The translations under genes were made by a program, and so were the position numbers. A stretch of DNA of 64,000 bases from positions 148,659 to 212,658 of the forward strand of contig NZ_CATMFB010000006.1 of NCBI RefSeq assembly GCF_950066645.1, read 5' to 3'. The notes under the pieces were generated by a model. That model had not been told where the DNA came from. It did not search any database and saw only the letters and a program-made list of their open reading frames with translations. Origin of the DNA: an uncultured Thalassolituus sp. GTDB taxonomy: Bacteria; Pseudomonadota; Gammaproteobacteria; Pseudomonadales; Oceanobacteraceae. How positions within the stretch are numbered: the first letter of the stretch is position 1; each line of letters opens with the position of its first letter. This document shows, one piece after another, positions 9,938 through 19,279 of the stretch.

Positions 9938-11494
9938 ATGAGTGCAGCAGAAGACATGATCGATCAGGAAGAGCTGGACGCAGAGACCAGCGAACGTCAC
10001 CAGTACGTGACCTTCCGTGTGGGTGAAGAGCTGTTTGCCGTAGATATGAACCCGGTGCAGGAAATCATCCGGGTTCCCGAAGTTATTCGCGTACCGCTGG
10101 CACCACCATCTCTGTGCGGACTGGCGAACCTGCGTGGCAAAGTGCTGCCCGTCATTTCATTGCGCTACCTGTTTGCTCTGCCAGACACCGAAAATGACGA
10201 AGCCACCCGTGCCGTTGTCATTGATGTCGGCCAGCCCATCGGTTTCGTCGTCGACCGCGTCGCGAGTGTGATTGAAGTTGATCCGGCAGATATTGAAGAC
10301 GCTGGCCGCCTTCGTACCACCGTCGACACCAGTATGCTGAAAGGCGTCATCAGAAACCATGGCGGCAATATGATCATGGTGGTCGATTTTGACCTTCTGG
10401 TGGAGCAGGAATACGCCCATCTCGAACCACTCACCAGTGACGGCAGTCTGCTTGCTGGGGGACTGCTTGATGACAGCTTCAATAATGACAATGAAGACGA
10501 AGACCCGGACGAACTTCAACTCGTCAGCTTCGTCATTAACCAGCAGGAATACGCGGCGCCTATTGAGGACGTCAAAGAAATTGTACAGATGCCTGATTCG
10601 GTGACGGCAGTTCCCCGCTCTCCGGGTCACATTCTGGGGTTGATGAATCTGCGTGATCAACTGTTGCCGCTGGTCGACCTGCGAACCCTTTTTGCACTCG
10701 ATTACCGGGAGCCCGATGACAAAAGCCGGGTCATTGTTGTTGCCTCTGGAGGCTATTCGATTGGCATCGTCGTTGACAGCGTCAGCGAAGTGCTGCGGGT
10801 AACGCGCGACGATGTTGAAGGTCTGGTGCCTATGATGGCGCGCGAATCTGAACTGTCGGACATCACTGATATCTGTCGTCTTAATAACGGCAAACGGCTC
10901 GTATCAATTCTCTCAATTGAGCGCCTGTTCGGTAACGGGGCTCTGCTCGAAACTCTGGAAGAACTGTCGGAGGAAAACATGCTGGAACAGGAGCAGGACA
11001 TCAACGACACCCAGGATACGGAGTCAGATGACGACAATCAGGTGGTGGTTTTCAGACTGAACAGCGAGGAATTCGCGGTTCCTATCATCAGCATCCAGGA
11101 AATCGTTCGTATCCCGGATGAACTGATCCGGGTCCCCAAAGCACCGGATTTTCTTGAAGGTGTGATTAACCTGCGTGGCATCGTGCTCCCGGTCATTGAC
11201 CTGCGCACCCGACTGGGACTCGTCGCCAGTGAGCGCAACGAACGACAGCGTATTGTTGTGTTTCTTATTCATGGTGTACGTACCGGATTTATTGTCGATC
11301 AGGTAACAGAAGTACTGCGACTGCCGGAAGGCTGTGTTGAGTCCTCACCGAAAATAGCAGGTGAGCATGGTGATCTGTTCACCGGCATGGCTAACCTGCA
11401 GGAAAGTAAGCGCATGATCCAGCTCCTGAATCCGGACACGCTGATGGATCAGGATACAGTGGCCACCCTGGAAACCGCTGCCGGAGGTCAATAA
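9938..11494 (+). CDS. Triple CheW-domain coupling protein
   Basis: The protein has 518 residues; an ordinary CheW has about 160. Three CheW domains are readable in series: about 17-165, 190-330 and 365-510. Each starts with a VxFxxxxEEFAVPI-like strand and repeats the pattern IxRVPxxIxxVPxxPxxxxGLxNLRGxxLPVxDLR. Acidic linkers join them (for example NDNEDEDPDEL near 182-192). The three copies are diverged from each other, so the fusion is old. CheW links receptors to CheA; three in a row could bridge several receptor/kinase units and stiffen or space an array. AAGGAGG at 9925-9931 gives a very strong ribosome binding site, fitting a protein needed in quantity. Confidence 0.95.
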   Translation: MSAAEDMIDQEELDAETSERHQYVTFRVGEELFAVDMNPVQEIIRVPEVIRVPLAPPSLCGLANLRGKVLPVISLRYLFALPDTENDEATRAVVIDVGQPIGFVVDRVASVIEVDPADIEDAGRLRTTVDTSMLKGVIRNHGGNMIMVVDFDLLVEQEYAHLEPLTSDGSLLAGGLLDDSFNNDNEDEDPDELQLVSFVINQQEYAAPIEDVKEIVQMPDSVTAVPRSPGHILGLMNLRDQLLPLVDLRTLFALDYREPDDKSRVIVVASGGYSIGIVVDSVSEVLRVTRDDVEGLVPMMARESELSDITDICRLNNGKRLVSILSIERLFGNGALLETLEELSEENMLEQEQDINDTQDTESDDDNQVVVFRLNSEEFAVPIISIQEIVRIPDELIRVPKAPDFLEGVINLRGIVLPVIDLRTRLGLVASERNERQRIVVFLIHGVRTGFIVDQVTEVLRLPEGCVESSPKIAGEHGDLFTGMANLQESKRMIQLLNPDTLMDQDTVATLETAAGGQ

Positions 11495-11498
11495 CGCC

Positions 11499-12581
11499 AT
11501 GCTGAAGATTCTGATTGTTGACGATTCTGCGCTGATGCGCCGCCATCTGACACAATTATTTGAGTCAGAAGGCGACTTTCTTATCCGCCACGCCCGCAAC
11601 GGTAATGAAGCAGTAAGGGAAAATCGCGAATTTCAGCCTGATGTTGTCACGCTGGATATCAACATGCCTGAGTTGGACGGCATATCAGCGCTGTCACTGA
11701 TTATGGCCGAACGTCCGGTTCCGGTGATCATGCTGTCATCGCTCACCAAAAAAGGGGCGCTGGCAACCTTTGAAGCACTGAATCTTGGCGCTGTTGATTT
11801 CGTGGCTAAGCCAGACGGAACCATTTCACTTTCGGTGGATGATATCGCCCGCGACCTGGTCAGTAAGGTACGGTCGGCCGCCCGTGCAAAATTGCGCCCG
11901 GGGCGTACCAGAGAAACAGCAGCTCCACTGTCACGTCCTGCCACAACGCCACAGCCCAAAGCGCCTGCTGCTCCGGTGCGCAACTCTCAGGCACCCACCG
12001 GTGTACGGGACAAAGTGATTTTAATCGGTGTTTCAACCGGAGGCCCACGCACGCTGGAAGACATTCTTCCTGCACTGCCGGCAAACCTGAACGCTCCGAT
12101 TGTGATTGCCCAGCACATGCCCGCCAGCTTCACTCAATCGCTGGCCAGCCGCCTTGACCGGGCCTGTGCAATGAAAGTAATGGAAGTGAACAAGGCCACG
12201 CCACTTGAATCAGGCACCATCTACATCGGACGGGGCAGTGCCGATGTGACGCTCTGCGTCCGGAATAATCAACTCTATGCCCAGAGCAAACCCGAAGATG
12301 CTGAATACCTGTGGCACCCTTCCGTCGAACTCCTGGGGCAGTCAGCCATGCGCTACTGTGATCCGCGTCAGGTCATGGCCATTCTTCTCACGGGCATGGG
12401 ACACGACGGCTCGAAGGTCTTTACTGAACTTCATAAGAAAGGAGCTTCCACCATTGCTGAAAGCTCTGAGACAGCCATCGTATTTGGCATGCCTGCGGAG
12501 CTGATCGAACGACGTGGCGCTGGGAAAGTCCTTCCGGCAACCGCCATTGCCAGTCAGATAATTCAGTTCGCTGGACAGTAA
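11499..12581 (+). CDS. cheB: Chemotaxis response regulator protein-glutamate methylesterase CheB
   Basis: CheB removes methyl groups from receptor glutamates and deamidates glutamines, for adaptation. Its 360 residues show a receiver domain (1-125; acidic pocket Asp8-Asp9, phospho-acceptor Asp53, Lys104). A Pro/Ala/Arg-rich linker (about 128-168) and the esterase domain follow. The catalytic triad is intact: Ser179 in GVSTGG, His206 in QHMP, Asp303 in GMGHDG. It starts 4 nt after the triple CheW stop. Together with CheR further on it gives the system a full methylation cycle. Confidence 0.97.
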   Translation: MLKILIVDDSALMRRHLTQLFESEGDFLIRHARNGNEAVRENREFQPDVVTLDINMPELDGISALSLIMAERPVPVIMLSSLTKKGALATFEALNLGAVDFVAKPDGTISLSVDDIARDLVSKVRSAARAKLRPGRTRETAAPLSRPATTPQPKAPAAPVRNSQAPTGVRDKVILIGVSTGGPRTLEDILPALPANLNAPIVIAQHMPASFTQSLASRLDRACAMKVMEVNKATPLESGTIYIGRGSADVTLCVRNNQLYAQSKPEDAEYLWHPSVELLGQSAMRYCDPRQVMAILLTGMGHDGSKVFTELHKKGASTIAESSETAIVFGMPAELIERRGAGKVLPATAIASQIIQFAGQ

Positions 12582-12593
12582 CAGGAGAACCTT

Positions 12594-13211
12594 ATGGCCC
12601 TGAAAAAATCCAGAAAGAAAAATACAACGCAGTCTCAGAATGAAAAACGTGACTGCAATCAGATCCGCAATGAGCTTCTCAGTGATGACGCCTCATCACG
12701 CCGCTGGGCTGCACGAGACATCGTTAACTGCCCCGGAGCCACGCATATGCTGCTGGACCAGCTTAATAACGAAGAAGAGCCGAGCGTCCGCCAGGTCATT
12801 CTCAGCAGCCTGACACAGCTCGGCGATTCAGAAGCCGTTGAAGGCCTGGTGAATTGCCTCCGCAGTGAAGATGCCAGTCTTCGTAACGAGGCTATCGAGG
12901 CAATGAAGCAGCTCCCTGAAGAAGTTGCGCCCATAATGGCCACACTTCTCAACGACCCGGATCCGGACGTCAGGATATTTGCGGTAAATATTCTGGAATC
13001 ACTCTGTCACGACGACGTTGAACAGTGGCTGGTCAGTGTTATCCGGGACGATGAACACGTCAACGTCTGCGCCACTGCCGTCGATCTGCTTGGGGAAGTC
13101 GGCAGTGAGATATCAATTGAAGCCCTGACCGGACTGAAGGACCGTTTTACCGAAGAGCCGTATATTCAGTTTGCGGCAGACCTTGCCATGAAGCGGATCT
13201 CCGGGGACTGA
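12594..13211 (+). CDS. HEAT-repeat protein of the chemosensory operon
   Basis: A 205-residue soluble protein. After a basic N-terminal tail (KKSRKKN) it contains four to five HEAT-like helix pairs, recognisable from the spaced pattern P-x-V-R-x-x-(A/I)-(V/L)-x-x-L (for example DPDPDVRIFAVNILESL and SEDASLRNEAIEAMKQL). Such repeats form a curved protein-binding scaffold. It lies between cheB and cheR with short gaps (12 and 5 nt), so it is part of the operon. Its partner is unknown; CheR, CheB or the soluble receptor are natural guesses. It is not a PBS-lyase bilin protein, as no bilin genes are present. Confidence 0.85.
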   Translation: MALKKSRKKNTTQSQNEKRDCNQIRNELLSDDASSRRWAARDIVNCPGATHMLLDQLNNEEEPSVRQVILSSLTQLGDSEAVEGLVNCLRSEDASLRNEAIEAMKQLPEEVAPIMATLLNDPDPDVRIFAVNILESLCHDDVEQWLVSVIRDDEHVNVCATAVDLLGEVGSEISIEALTGLKDRFTEEPYIQFAADLAMKRISGD

Positions 13212-13216
13212 TACGA

Positions 13217-14059
13217 ATGAGCGATCATAATATCAGCGAACATGACTTCGATAAATTTGCCGAGTTTTTCTATCGGAAGACCGGCATTAAATTCGAGCCA
13301 AGTAAGCGCTATTTTGTCGACAAGCGCCTGACCGAACGTATGCGTGAAACCGGATCAGATTCCTTCCGGCACTACTTCACGACCCTACGTTTTCAGGCCA
13401 GTGGTGAAGAACTTCAGCGACTGACCAACCTGCTGACGGTCAATGAAACCTACTTTATGCGGGAAGACTACCAGTTCCGCTGCCTGATTGACTCAATGCT
13501 GCCGGACGTGATCAGTCGTCATGACCCCCGCAAGCCCATACGTATCTGGTGCATCCCTTCTTCATCAGGGGAAGAGCCTTATTCCATTGCGATGTATCTG
13601 CTCGAAGAATGGGAAGGTATCAACGACTGGGATGTCGAGCTTATCGCCTCGGATATTGATACGCAGATTCTGGCAACCGCGCAGAAAGGTATTTATTCAG
13701 AGCGCTCCATCCGCAACGTTCCTGCAAGCTGGAAGCGCCGCTACTTCAAAAGCGTGCCCGGCGGGCACCAGGTGTCTGAAGATATACGTGATGCCGTCGA
13801 ATTTACCCGGATCAATCTGTCAGAGCCTGCGGACGTCCGCAGTATGCGCAACATCGACATTATTTTCTGCCGTAACCTGCTGATCTATTTCGACGACAAA
13901 TCCCGCAAAGTCGCGGCTGAATACATGTACGAAGCAATGTCTCCAGGGGGTTACATCTGCCTTGGTCACACTGAATCCATGGGCCGGATATCTCCGCTCT
14001 ATCGTGTTAAAAAATTTCCCGCTGCCATCGTTTATCAACGACCACTGGAGGCAAAATGA
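13217..14059 (+). CDS. cheR: Chemotaxis protein methyltransferase CheR
   Basis: This 280-residue protein methylates receptor glutamates using S-adenosylmethionine. It has the all-helical N-terminal domain (about 1-85, ending in LLTVNETYFMRE) and a Rossmann domain. Here the SAM-binding loop is altered: the family WSAASSTGEEPYS motif reads WCIPSSSGEEPYS. CRNLLIYF and GHTES are also present. No C-terminal TPR is fused and no pentapeptide-binding extension is obvious. Its stop overlaps the next start (ATGA). Confidence 0.95.
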   Translation: MSDHNISEHDFDKFAEFFYRKTGIKFEPSKRYFVDKRLTERMRETGSDSFRHYFTTLRFQASGEELQRLTNLLTVNETYFMREDYQFRCLIDSMLPDVISRHDPRKPIRIWCIPSSSGEEPYSIAMYLLEEWEGINDWDVELIASDIDTQILATAQKGIYSERSIRNVPASWKRRYFKSVPGGHQVSEDIRDAVEFTRINLSEPADVRSMRNIDIIFCRNLLIYFDDKSRKVAAEYMYEAMSPGGYICLGHTESMGRISPLYRVKKFPAAIVYQRPLEAK

Positions 14060-14427
14060 AGCATATTCTCATCGTGGATGATGCCAGTACAGTGCGTATG
14101 TATCACCGCAATATTCTGGAGGCGGCAGGGTACACAGTTGACGAGGCCGTCAACGGTATCGAAGCTCTTGAAAAAGCTCTGACCGGAAAATTCGATCTCT
14201 ACATAGTCGACATCAATATGCCGAAAATGGACGGTTATGAATTTCTGCAGCAGCTGCGCCGTGAACCCATGCATCAGGCTCCGGCCGTCATGGTGTCGAC
14301 CGAGGCAGCCGAACTGGATCACACCAAAGCCTATTTTTCGGGCGCCAATCTCTACATGGTGAAACCAATCAAACCTCTGCAGATGATGACCTACGTCCGC
14401 TTGCTGATGGGAGAGGAAAGCGCATGA
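14056..14427 (+). CDS. Single-domain response regulator, CheY-like (first copy)
   Basis: A 123-residue stand-alone receiver. Visible are the acidic pair Asp8-Asp9, phospho-acceptor Asp52 (VDINMPKMDG), Ser81 in the switch position and Lys103 in MVKPIKP. There is no output domain, so it signals by binding a partner. Unlike flagellar CheY the C-terminal half lacks the classic FliM-binding face residues I would expect, but this is weak evidence. It overlaps cheR upstream and cheA downstream (both ATGA), so the three are translationally coupled. Confidence 0.93.
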   Translation: MKHILIVDDASTVRMYHRNILEAAGYTVDEAVNGIEALEKALTGKFDLYIVDINMPKMDGYEFLQQLRREPMHQAPAVMVSTEAAELDHTKAYFSGANLYMVKPIKPLQMMTYVRLLMGEESA

Positions 14428-17318
14428 CTCCGTTACTAGAACAGTTTGTGTCCGAGACCCGGGATCTGCTTCAGGGAATCAGTGAGCAACTTCTCGCCGT
14501 CGAAAAATCAGACGACAAAAAGACGACTCTGAACGAGCTTTTCAGACTGGTGCACACCCTGAAGGGGAATACCGGGTTGTTTGAATTTCCGGATCTTACC
14601 CGGGTACTGCACGCTGGCGAAGATGTTATGTCTGAAGCACGTGAGAATACCGGACTCTGGGATCAGAACCTCACCGACCTTCTGTTCGACACCATGGATT
14701 TTGTCGGCCAGTTCTGTGACAGCATCGAAGAGTCTGATGGCAACCCGGTCGCAGACACGAAAAAAGCCATGGCCCTCGAATCGTCACTGCGCAAATATCT
14801 TGAAAGCAGTGACGAGAAAGAGAAAAAAGCGCCAGCTGAAAAGCCTGCGGCTAAAACCCCCGCTAAGAAAACCACACGGCGCAGCAAAACCACCGCCTCG
14901 ACAGCGAAGAAAAAAACGACCAGCAGGAAGAAGTCATCCCGTCCTGAACTGGCTGCTGATATTGCTCTGCCACCCGATGCTCTGAAGGTGTTTGATCAGA
15001 AGTCTCTGATGACTGCCTGGAGCCAGAACCCAACTGATGATTCCCTGTGGCTGGTCATCTACCGCCCGATTACTGAGTGTTTTTTCCAGGGCGACGACCC
15101 TCTGCATACCGCCAGAACGACCCCAGGAGTGGTGGCGGGATCTGTCACCAGTGAGTGTCAGGGCACAGAAATCAGTGACCTTGACCCATACCAATGCGTT
15201 TCAGAGCTGTACCTGATCAGCAATGCCACTGAAGAAGAAGTGCTGGAGCATTTCCGCTATGTTCCGAATCAGATTGAAACCCTGGCGCTGAACACAGACG
15301 ACCTGTTAGTGATTCAGGGGACCGAACAATCGGATGCCGTTGATGCCGATATTCTTGAATCGCTGTGCGATGCCGTCAACCAGTCAGACTGGTCAGGCGC
15401 CCGGAACATAGCCAATGCTGCACTGGAGCTCATGAACCCGGCTCTGGAGGCCGCCTCTGCCCTGACATGGCTGAATACCATTTTTGCCGGATCTGACGGG
15501 GGTGTCCGCGATGCCGCCATCAATATCGTGCAGAAACTCCGTTACTGCCTCCATCAGCCCGCGTGGGAATTCGATCAGGTCGAGACTGGCCCTGACCAGG
15601 ACTCAGCAACGGATACGGACACAGATGAGAGCCACAGCGAGCATACAGAGAGTACTGACAGCTCAGGTCTGGAAGCGCTGGATATTTCTGAGGATGACCG
15701 CGAGGCACTGGAGCATATTCTCAGAGTACAGCGCCGTATTCTCGACCTGAATCCCGATGATGCCTGGTCTGGAGGACGGGTGTCTGCCGTCACTGAAGTA
15801 CTGCACAACTGCTTTTATAACCTGGGAATGTCGGATGCCGTCAATGAACTGGCAGCACTGACAAATGCCGCTCTCGAAGGCGACCTTGAGGAACTGATTC
15901 ACTGGCTGGACGAAAAACTTTCCGGGGCAGATCAGGCTCCTGAGGCAGATCACGAACCAGACGAGGACGAGGACGAGGACGACCAGGATGAAGTAGTAGA
16001 AGAAGTCGAAGAGATTACCGCTGACGTCGATGAAGAACGCTCTGAACAACCACAGGCAGAACCACTTCCTGTCGAACCAGCACAACCCTCTGCCCCATCT
16101 TCGAAAGAGGACACCGACAGTAAACCTGTCGCCTCTATTGGCACCTCACGCAGTGTCAAAGTTGATCAGGAAAAAATTGATCGCCTGATGAATCTGATCG
16201 GCGAAATGATTGTTGCCAAGAATGCCCTGCCTTTCCTTGCGAAACGTGCGGAAGAGCAGCATGGCCTGCGTGATATGGCCCGCGAAATTAAAGAGCAGTA
16301 TGCCGTTGTTAACCGGATCGCAGAAGAAATGCAGGATTCCATCATGCAGATCCGCATGATGCCCTTCTCTTTCATTTCAATGCGGTTCCCACGACTCGTA
16401 CGTGATATTTCCCGGCGTCTGAATAAAGAAGTGCAACTGATCATTGAAGGTGAAGATACCGAGGCAGATAAAAATATTATCGAATCGTTAGCTGAACCCC
16501 TGATCCATATCGTCAGAAACAGCCTGGATCATGGCATTGAAATGCCTGATGTGCGGACCGCTGCAGGTAAATCTGCTGCTGGTACGCTCACCATTAAAGC
16601 CTCTCAGGAAGCGGACCGGGTACTGATTGAAATTCATGATGACGGTAAAGGAATTGATCCGGATTTGATCCGCGAAAAAGCCTTTGAAAAAGGTCTGATT
16701 GACGATGCAACCCGTCAGCGACTGACTGACCGGGAGGCAGTGAACCTTGTTCTTCTTCCTGGTTTTTCCACAGCCGAAGCGGTATCCGACCTCTCTGGTC
16801 GTGGCGTCGGAATGGACGCCGTGCGCAGCGCAGTAGAAAAAGTAAACGGAACCATGGCACTCGACAGCGAGCCCGGGAAAGGCACCCACATCCGCATTTC
16901 GCTGCCAATGTCGATCGCAGTCACCCGCGTGATGATTGTCGAGTCCGATGGTCAGTTGATGGGCGTGCCTATGGATCAGGTACTCGAAACCGTCCGTGTT
17001 CCGCGCTCAGAGATTTATACGGTCAAACATGTACAGACCACCGTATTAAGAGACCGCATCGTACCACTGAAGGCACTCAACCAGCTGCTTGCGCTGCCTT
17101 CTCCGCAGGTGATCAATGAAGAAGACGAGCATGCGGTTCTGGTGGCGCGTGTCGGTAGTGATGTTATCGGCCTGATCGTCGACGACTTCCGTGGCTCGGT
17201 CGATATTATTCAGAAACCTATGTCTGGTGTGCTCTCCGGTATCCAGGCGTATTCAGGTGCTGCACTGATCGGTGATGGCTCCGTACTGATGGTACTGAAT
17301 CTGAAGGAGATACTCTGA
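14424..17318 (+). CDS. cheA: Chemotaxis histidine kinase CheA with a long central insertion
   Basis: CheA is the kinase of the array, phosphorylating the two CheY proteins and CheB. This one has 964 residues against about 650 in E. coli. The HPt domain (1-125) has the phospho-accepting His44 in RLVHTLKGNTGLF. A Lys/Thr/Ala-rich linker (about 132-172) follows, then about 330 residues not matching the usual P2: a globular part at about 175-385, an acidic stretch, a helical part at about 415-500 and another acidic linker (DEDEDEDDQDE near 512-522). Dimerisation P3 begins at about 575. The ATPase P4 has NSLDHGIE (699-706), DDGKGID and GRGVGMD. A CheW-like P5 runs from about 829 to 964. The kinase core looks intact. 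It overlaps cheY by ATGA. Confidence 0.95.
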   Translation: MTPLLEQFVSETRDLLQGISEQLLAVEKSDDKKTTLNELFRLVHTLKGNTGLFEFPDLTRVLHAGEDVMSEARENTGLWDQNLTDLLFDTMDFVGQFCDSIEESDGNPVADTKKAMALESSLRKYLESSDEKEKKAPAEKPAAKTPAKKTTRRSKTTASTAKKKTTSRKKSSRPELAADIALPPDALKVFDQKSLMTAWSQNPTDDSLWLVIYRPITECFFQGDDPLHTARTTPGVVAGSVTSECQGTEISDLDPYQCVSELYLISNATEEEVLEHFRYVPNQIETLALNTDDLLVIQGTEQSDAVDADILESLCDAVNQSDWSGARNIANAALELMNPALEAASALTWLNTIFAGSDGGVRDAAINIVQKLRYCLHQPAWEFDQVETGPDQDSATDTDTDESHSEHTESTDSSGLEALDISEDDREALEHILRVQRRILDLNPDDAWSGGRVSAVTEVLHNCFYNLGMSDAVNELAALTNAALEGDLEELIHWLDEKLSGADQAPEADHEPDEDEDEDDQDEVVEEVEEITADVDEERSEQPQAEPLPVEPAQPSAPSSKEDTDSKPVASIGTSRSVKVDQEKIDRLMNLIGEMIVAKNALPFLAKRAEEQHGLRDMAREIKEQYAVVNRIAEEMQDSIMQIRMMPFSFISMRFPRLVRDISRRLNKEVQLIIEGEDTEADKNIIESLAEPLIHIVRNSLDHGIEMPDVRTAAGKSAAGTLTIKASQEADRVLIEIHDDGKGIDPDLIREKAFEKGLIDDATRQRLTDREAVNLVLLPGFSTAEAVSDLSGRGVGMDAVRSAVEKVNGTMALDSEPGKGTHIRISLPMSIAVTRVMIVESDGQLMGVPMDQVLETVRVPRSEIYTVKHVQTTVLRDRIVPLKALNQLLALPSPQVINEEDEHAVLVARVGSDVIGLIVDDFRGSVDIIQKPMSGVLSGIQAYSGAALIGDGSVLMVLNLKEIL

Positions 17319-17560
17319 TGCCCATAGTCTACAGTGAAAAAGAAGCCTCTCTTCAGGAGGTCGTCACCATTCAGGAAGTCGATGACCTCCTGGAATGGCT
17401 GCTCGCTAATACAGACGCCAGTATTGATCTTGCAGAATGTCGCCATCTGCATCTGGCAGCCCTTCAGACACTGGCCAGCGCCCGCAGACCGGTCACTGCC
17501 TGGCCACAGGATGAAGCATTTAAGGGCTGGATCAAGCCGTTGCTGACAACAGGAGAATAA
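17318..17560 (+). CDS. Small STAS-like protein of the chemosensory operon
   Basis: The 80-residue ORF starts within the cheA stop codon (TGATG at 17316-17320), good evidence that it is translated. It has a pattern IDLAECRHLHLAALQTLASA that matches the central strand-helix of STAS domains (SpoIIAA/MlaB type: a hydrophobic strand ending in Asp, then xxx-D-x-x-G-L-x-x-L). The Asp/Ser phospho-site of anti-anti-sigma factors is not preserved (His-Leu-Ala instead). The N-terminal part is acidic. It may be a truncated or minimal STAS module acting as a protein-interaction piece of the array. STAS is a fold-level guess. Confidence 0.75.
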   Translation: MPIVYSEKEASLQEVVTIQEVDDLLEWLLANTDASIDLAECRHLHLAALQTLASARRPVTAWPQDEAFKGWIKPLLTTGE

Positions 17561-17565
17561 TTACG

Positions 17566-17937
17566 ATGAGTAAAACCATTTTTGTCGTCGACGACTCTGC
17601 AACCATGCTGATGAGTGTCCGTGCCTCCCTGGAAATGAATGGTTTCAAAGTTGAAACAGCCTCAGATGGCGTTCAGGCCCTCGATAAGCTGAACAGCATG
17701 AGTCCCGATCTGATCATCACAGATATTAATATGCCCCGGATGGGTGGCATGGAGCTGATTCAGGCTCTCAGAGCCATGTCCAAATTTCGCTTCACTCCGA
17801 TTCTTACTCTGACCACAGAGAGCGAGTCCGGCAAAAGGGATCAGGCCAAACAACTCGGTGCGACTGGCTGGTTGGTCAAACCTGTTCCCGCAGGTGACCT
17901 TGTGAGAATTATCAAGCAGGTTTTACCGGGCGCGTAA
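17566..17937 (+). CDS. Single-domain response regulator, CheY-like (second copy)
   Basis: A 123-residue receiver with Asp9-Asp10, phospho-acceptor Asp53 (ITDINMPRMGG), Thr82 and Lys105 in WLVKPVPAG. It is clearly different in sequence from the CheY-like protein at 14056-14427, so the two are not a recent duplication. This copy has the more classical CheY look (TLTTES in the switch region). One may be the output and the other a phosphate sink, as in systems with paired CheYs; which is which cannot be told. It lies 5 nt behind the STAS-like gene. Confidence 0.93.
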   Translation: MSKTIFVVDDSATMLMSVRASLEMNGFKVETASDGVQALDKLNSMSPDLIITDINMPRMGGMELIQALRAMSKFRFTPILTLTTESESGKRDQAKQLGATGWLVKPVPAGDLVRIIKQVLPGA

Positions 17938-17952
17938 GCGACGGAGGTGCAG

Positions 17953-19263
17953 ATGAAACGAGATACTGAACTTAAAGAATTACGAGTACGTCGCAACCGG
18001 TACGCCTTACTTGCTAATGCCGCTGTGCCTGTTTTTATCATGGCAATTATGTTGTTCGGATACGTGCCGATTGACCGGGCCATCGCCCGTATGCATGAAG
18101 CCAGTGTCGTAGGTAGCGCTCTGTTTATGGGGGCCGTGACCTTCGTTCTGGTGCACATGAACCGCTTATGGGTTAAGTGGTTTGTCGCGCGTATGACCGA
18201 TGATGCAGCCCCCTCTCAGGAAAGTAACTTCGATGAGGCAGAGCCCGTCATGGTATTGTCGAGCGCAGAAAAACAGATGCTTTCTGATCTGCGCGATGTA
18301 CTCATCAGCTTCAGCCCTGTCGCTGCCCTGTTTAATGCACATCTGGCCAAAACCAATGAGGTGACCGAAGAGGCTGCCACCGCTATTATGAACCGTCTGC
18401 TGGCCATTAATGAGCGTTCTCAGAGTTTCCTTCATGCACTGAGTGAGGGTAAAGACGAGGCCGACAACATCAGTGAAAATGCGCACAGCATTATCGAGCG
18501 CAGTCACACTCTGCTTTCTGAAATGACCCGCTATCGGGAAATTCACGAAGAGCAGCGCCACAAAGAAGAAAAAGCCATCCGGGATGTCGTCTCTCAGGTG
18601 GAAAGCTTTAAACCCCTGATCGGACTGATCCGTGATGTCACCAAACAGACGAACCTTCTGGCACTGAATGCCGCCATCGAGGCGGCGCGTGCCGGTGAGG
18701 CCGGGCGTGGATTCGCAGTGGTTGCCGACGAAGTTCGTAATCTGTCTATGCAGATTGAAGAAGCTGCAGGAAAAATCGAAGACAGTGTTCTGCAGGTATC
18801 CAGCACGGTAGAAGGTCAGCTGAAAACCATGGCCAAGAGCAGTGAGCAGACTGCCGACGAAATGAACTGGCTGGCGAATATTACTGACGCCGTGTCCTCT
18901 ATTTCAGAAGACTTTGAACAGGCCGTCGGGGCACTGGATCATCTGTCGGGCGGAACGCACGACGCGGTGGATTTTGTCCGTTCCTCCGTGATTGAAGTTC
19001 TCAATGAATCTCAGTTTCAGGATGTGACCCGCCAGCAGATTGAACATGTTCAGCATGGCCTGGAACTGCTTGAAGAACGTTTCCGCCTGCTCAGCCAGGC
19101 CGTTGCCGGAGAGATTGACCATCCATTACTGGATCTCAGTGATGTGATCGAATCACTCGAAAAGATATACACGATGCAGATTCAGGCGGATACGCACCAG
19201 TCCGTAGTGACCGGTGAAACGCCGAAAGCTGCCAACGACCGTCCACCGATAGAATTGTTCTGA
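17953..19263 (+). CDS. Membrane-anchored methyl-accepting chemotaxis protein with minimal sensor
   Basis: GGAGG at 17943-17947 points to the ATG at 17953 (436 residues). Two hydrophobic helices (about 17-38 and 52-74) are joined by only about a dozen residues, so there is no periplasmic sensor domain. The cytoplasmic part lacks an obvious HAMP. It has the receptor tip [17 protein letters not shown] starting at Gln232, in a shorter coiled coil than usual. The C-terminal segment ([23 protein letters not shown]...[15 protein letters not shown]) resembles the tail found in receptors and regulators that work with CheZ-like or HEAT-associated clusters, but I cannot assign it. It may tether the array to the membrane or sense from within it. 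Confidence 0.9.
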   Translation: MKRDTELKELRVRRNRYALLANAAVPVFIMAIMLFGYVPIDRAIARMHEASVVGSALFMGAVTFVLVHMNRLWVKWFVARMTDDAAPSQESNFDEAEPVMVLSSAEKQMLSDLRDVLISFSPVAALFNAHLAKTNEVTEEAATAIMNRLLAINERSQSFLHALSEGKDEADNISENAHSIIERSHTLLSEMTRYREIHEEQRHKEEKAIRDVVSQVESFKPLIGLIRDVTKQTNLLALNAAIEAARAGEAGRGFAVVADEVRNLSMQIEEAAGKIEDSVLQVSSTVEGQLKTMAKSSEQTADEMNWLANITDAVSSISEDFEQAVGALDHLSGGTHDAVDFVRSSVIEVLNESQFQDVTRQQIEHVQHGLELLEERFRLLSQAVAGEIDHPLLDLSDVIESLEKIYTMQIQADTHQSVVTGETPKAANDRPPIELF

Positions 19264-19279
19264 ACTCTGGAGAAGCGAC

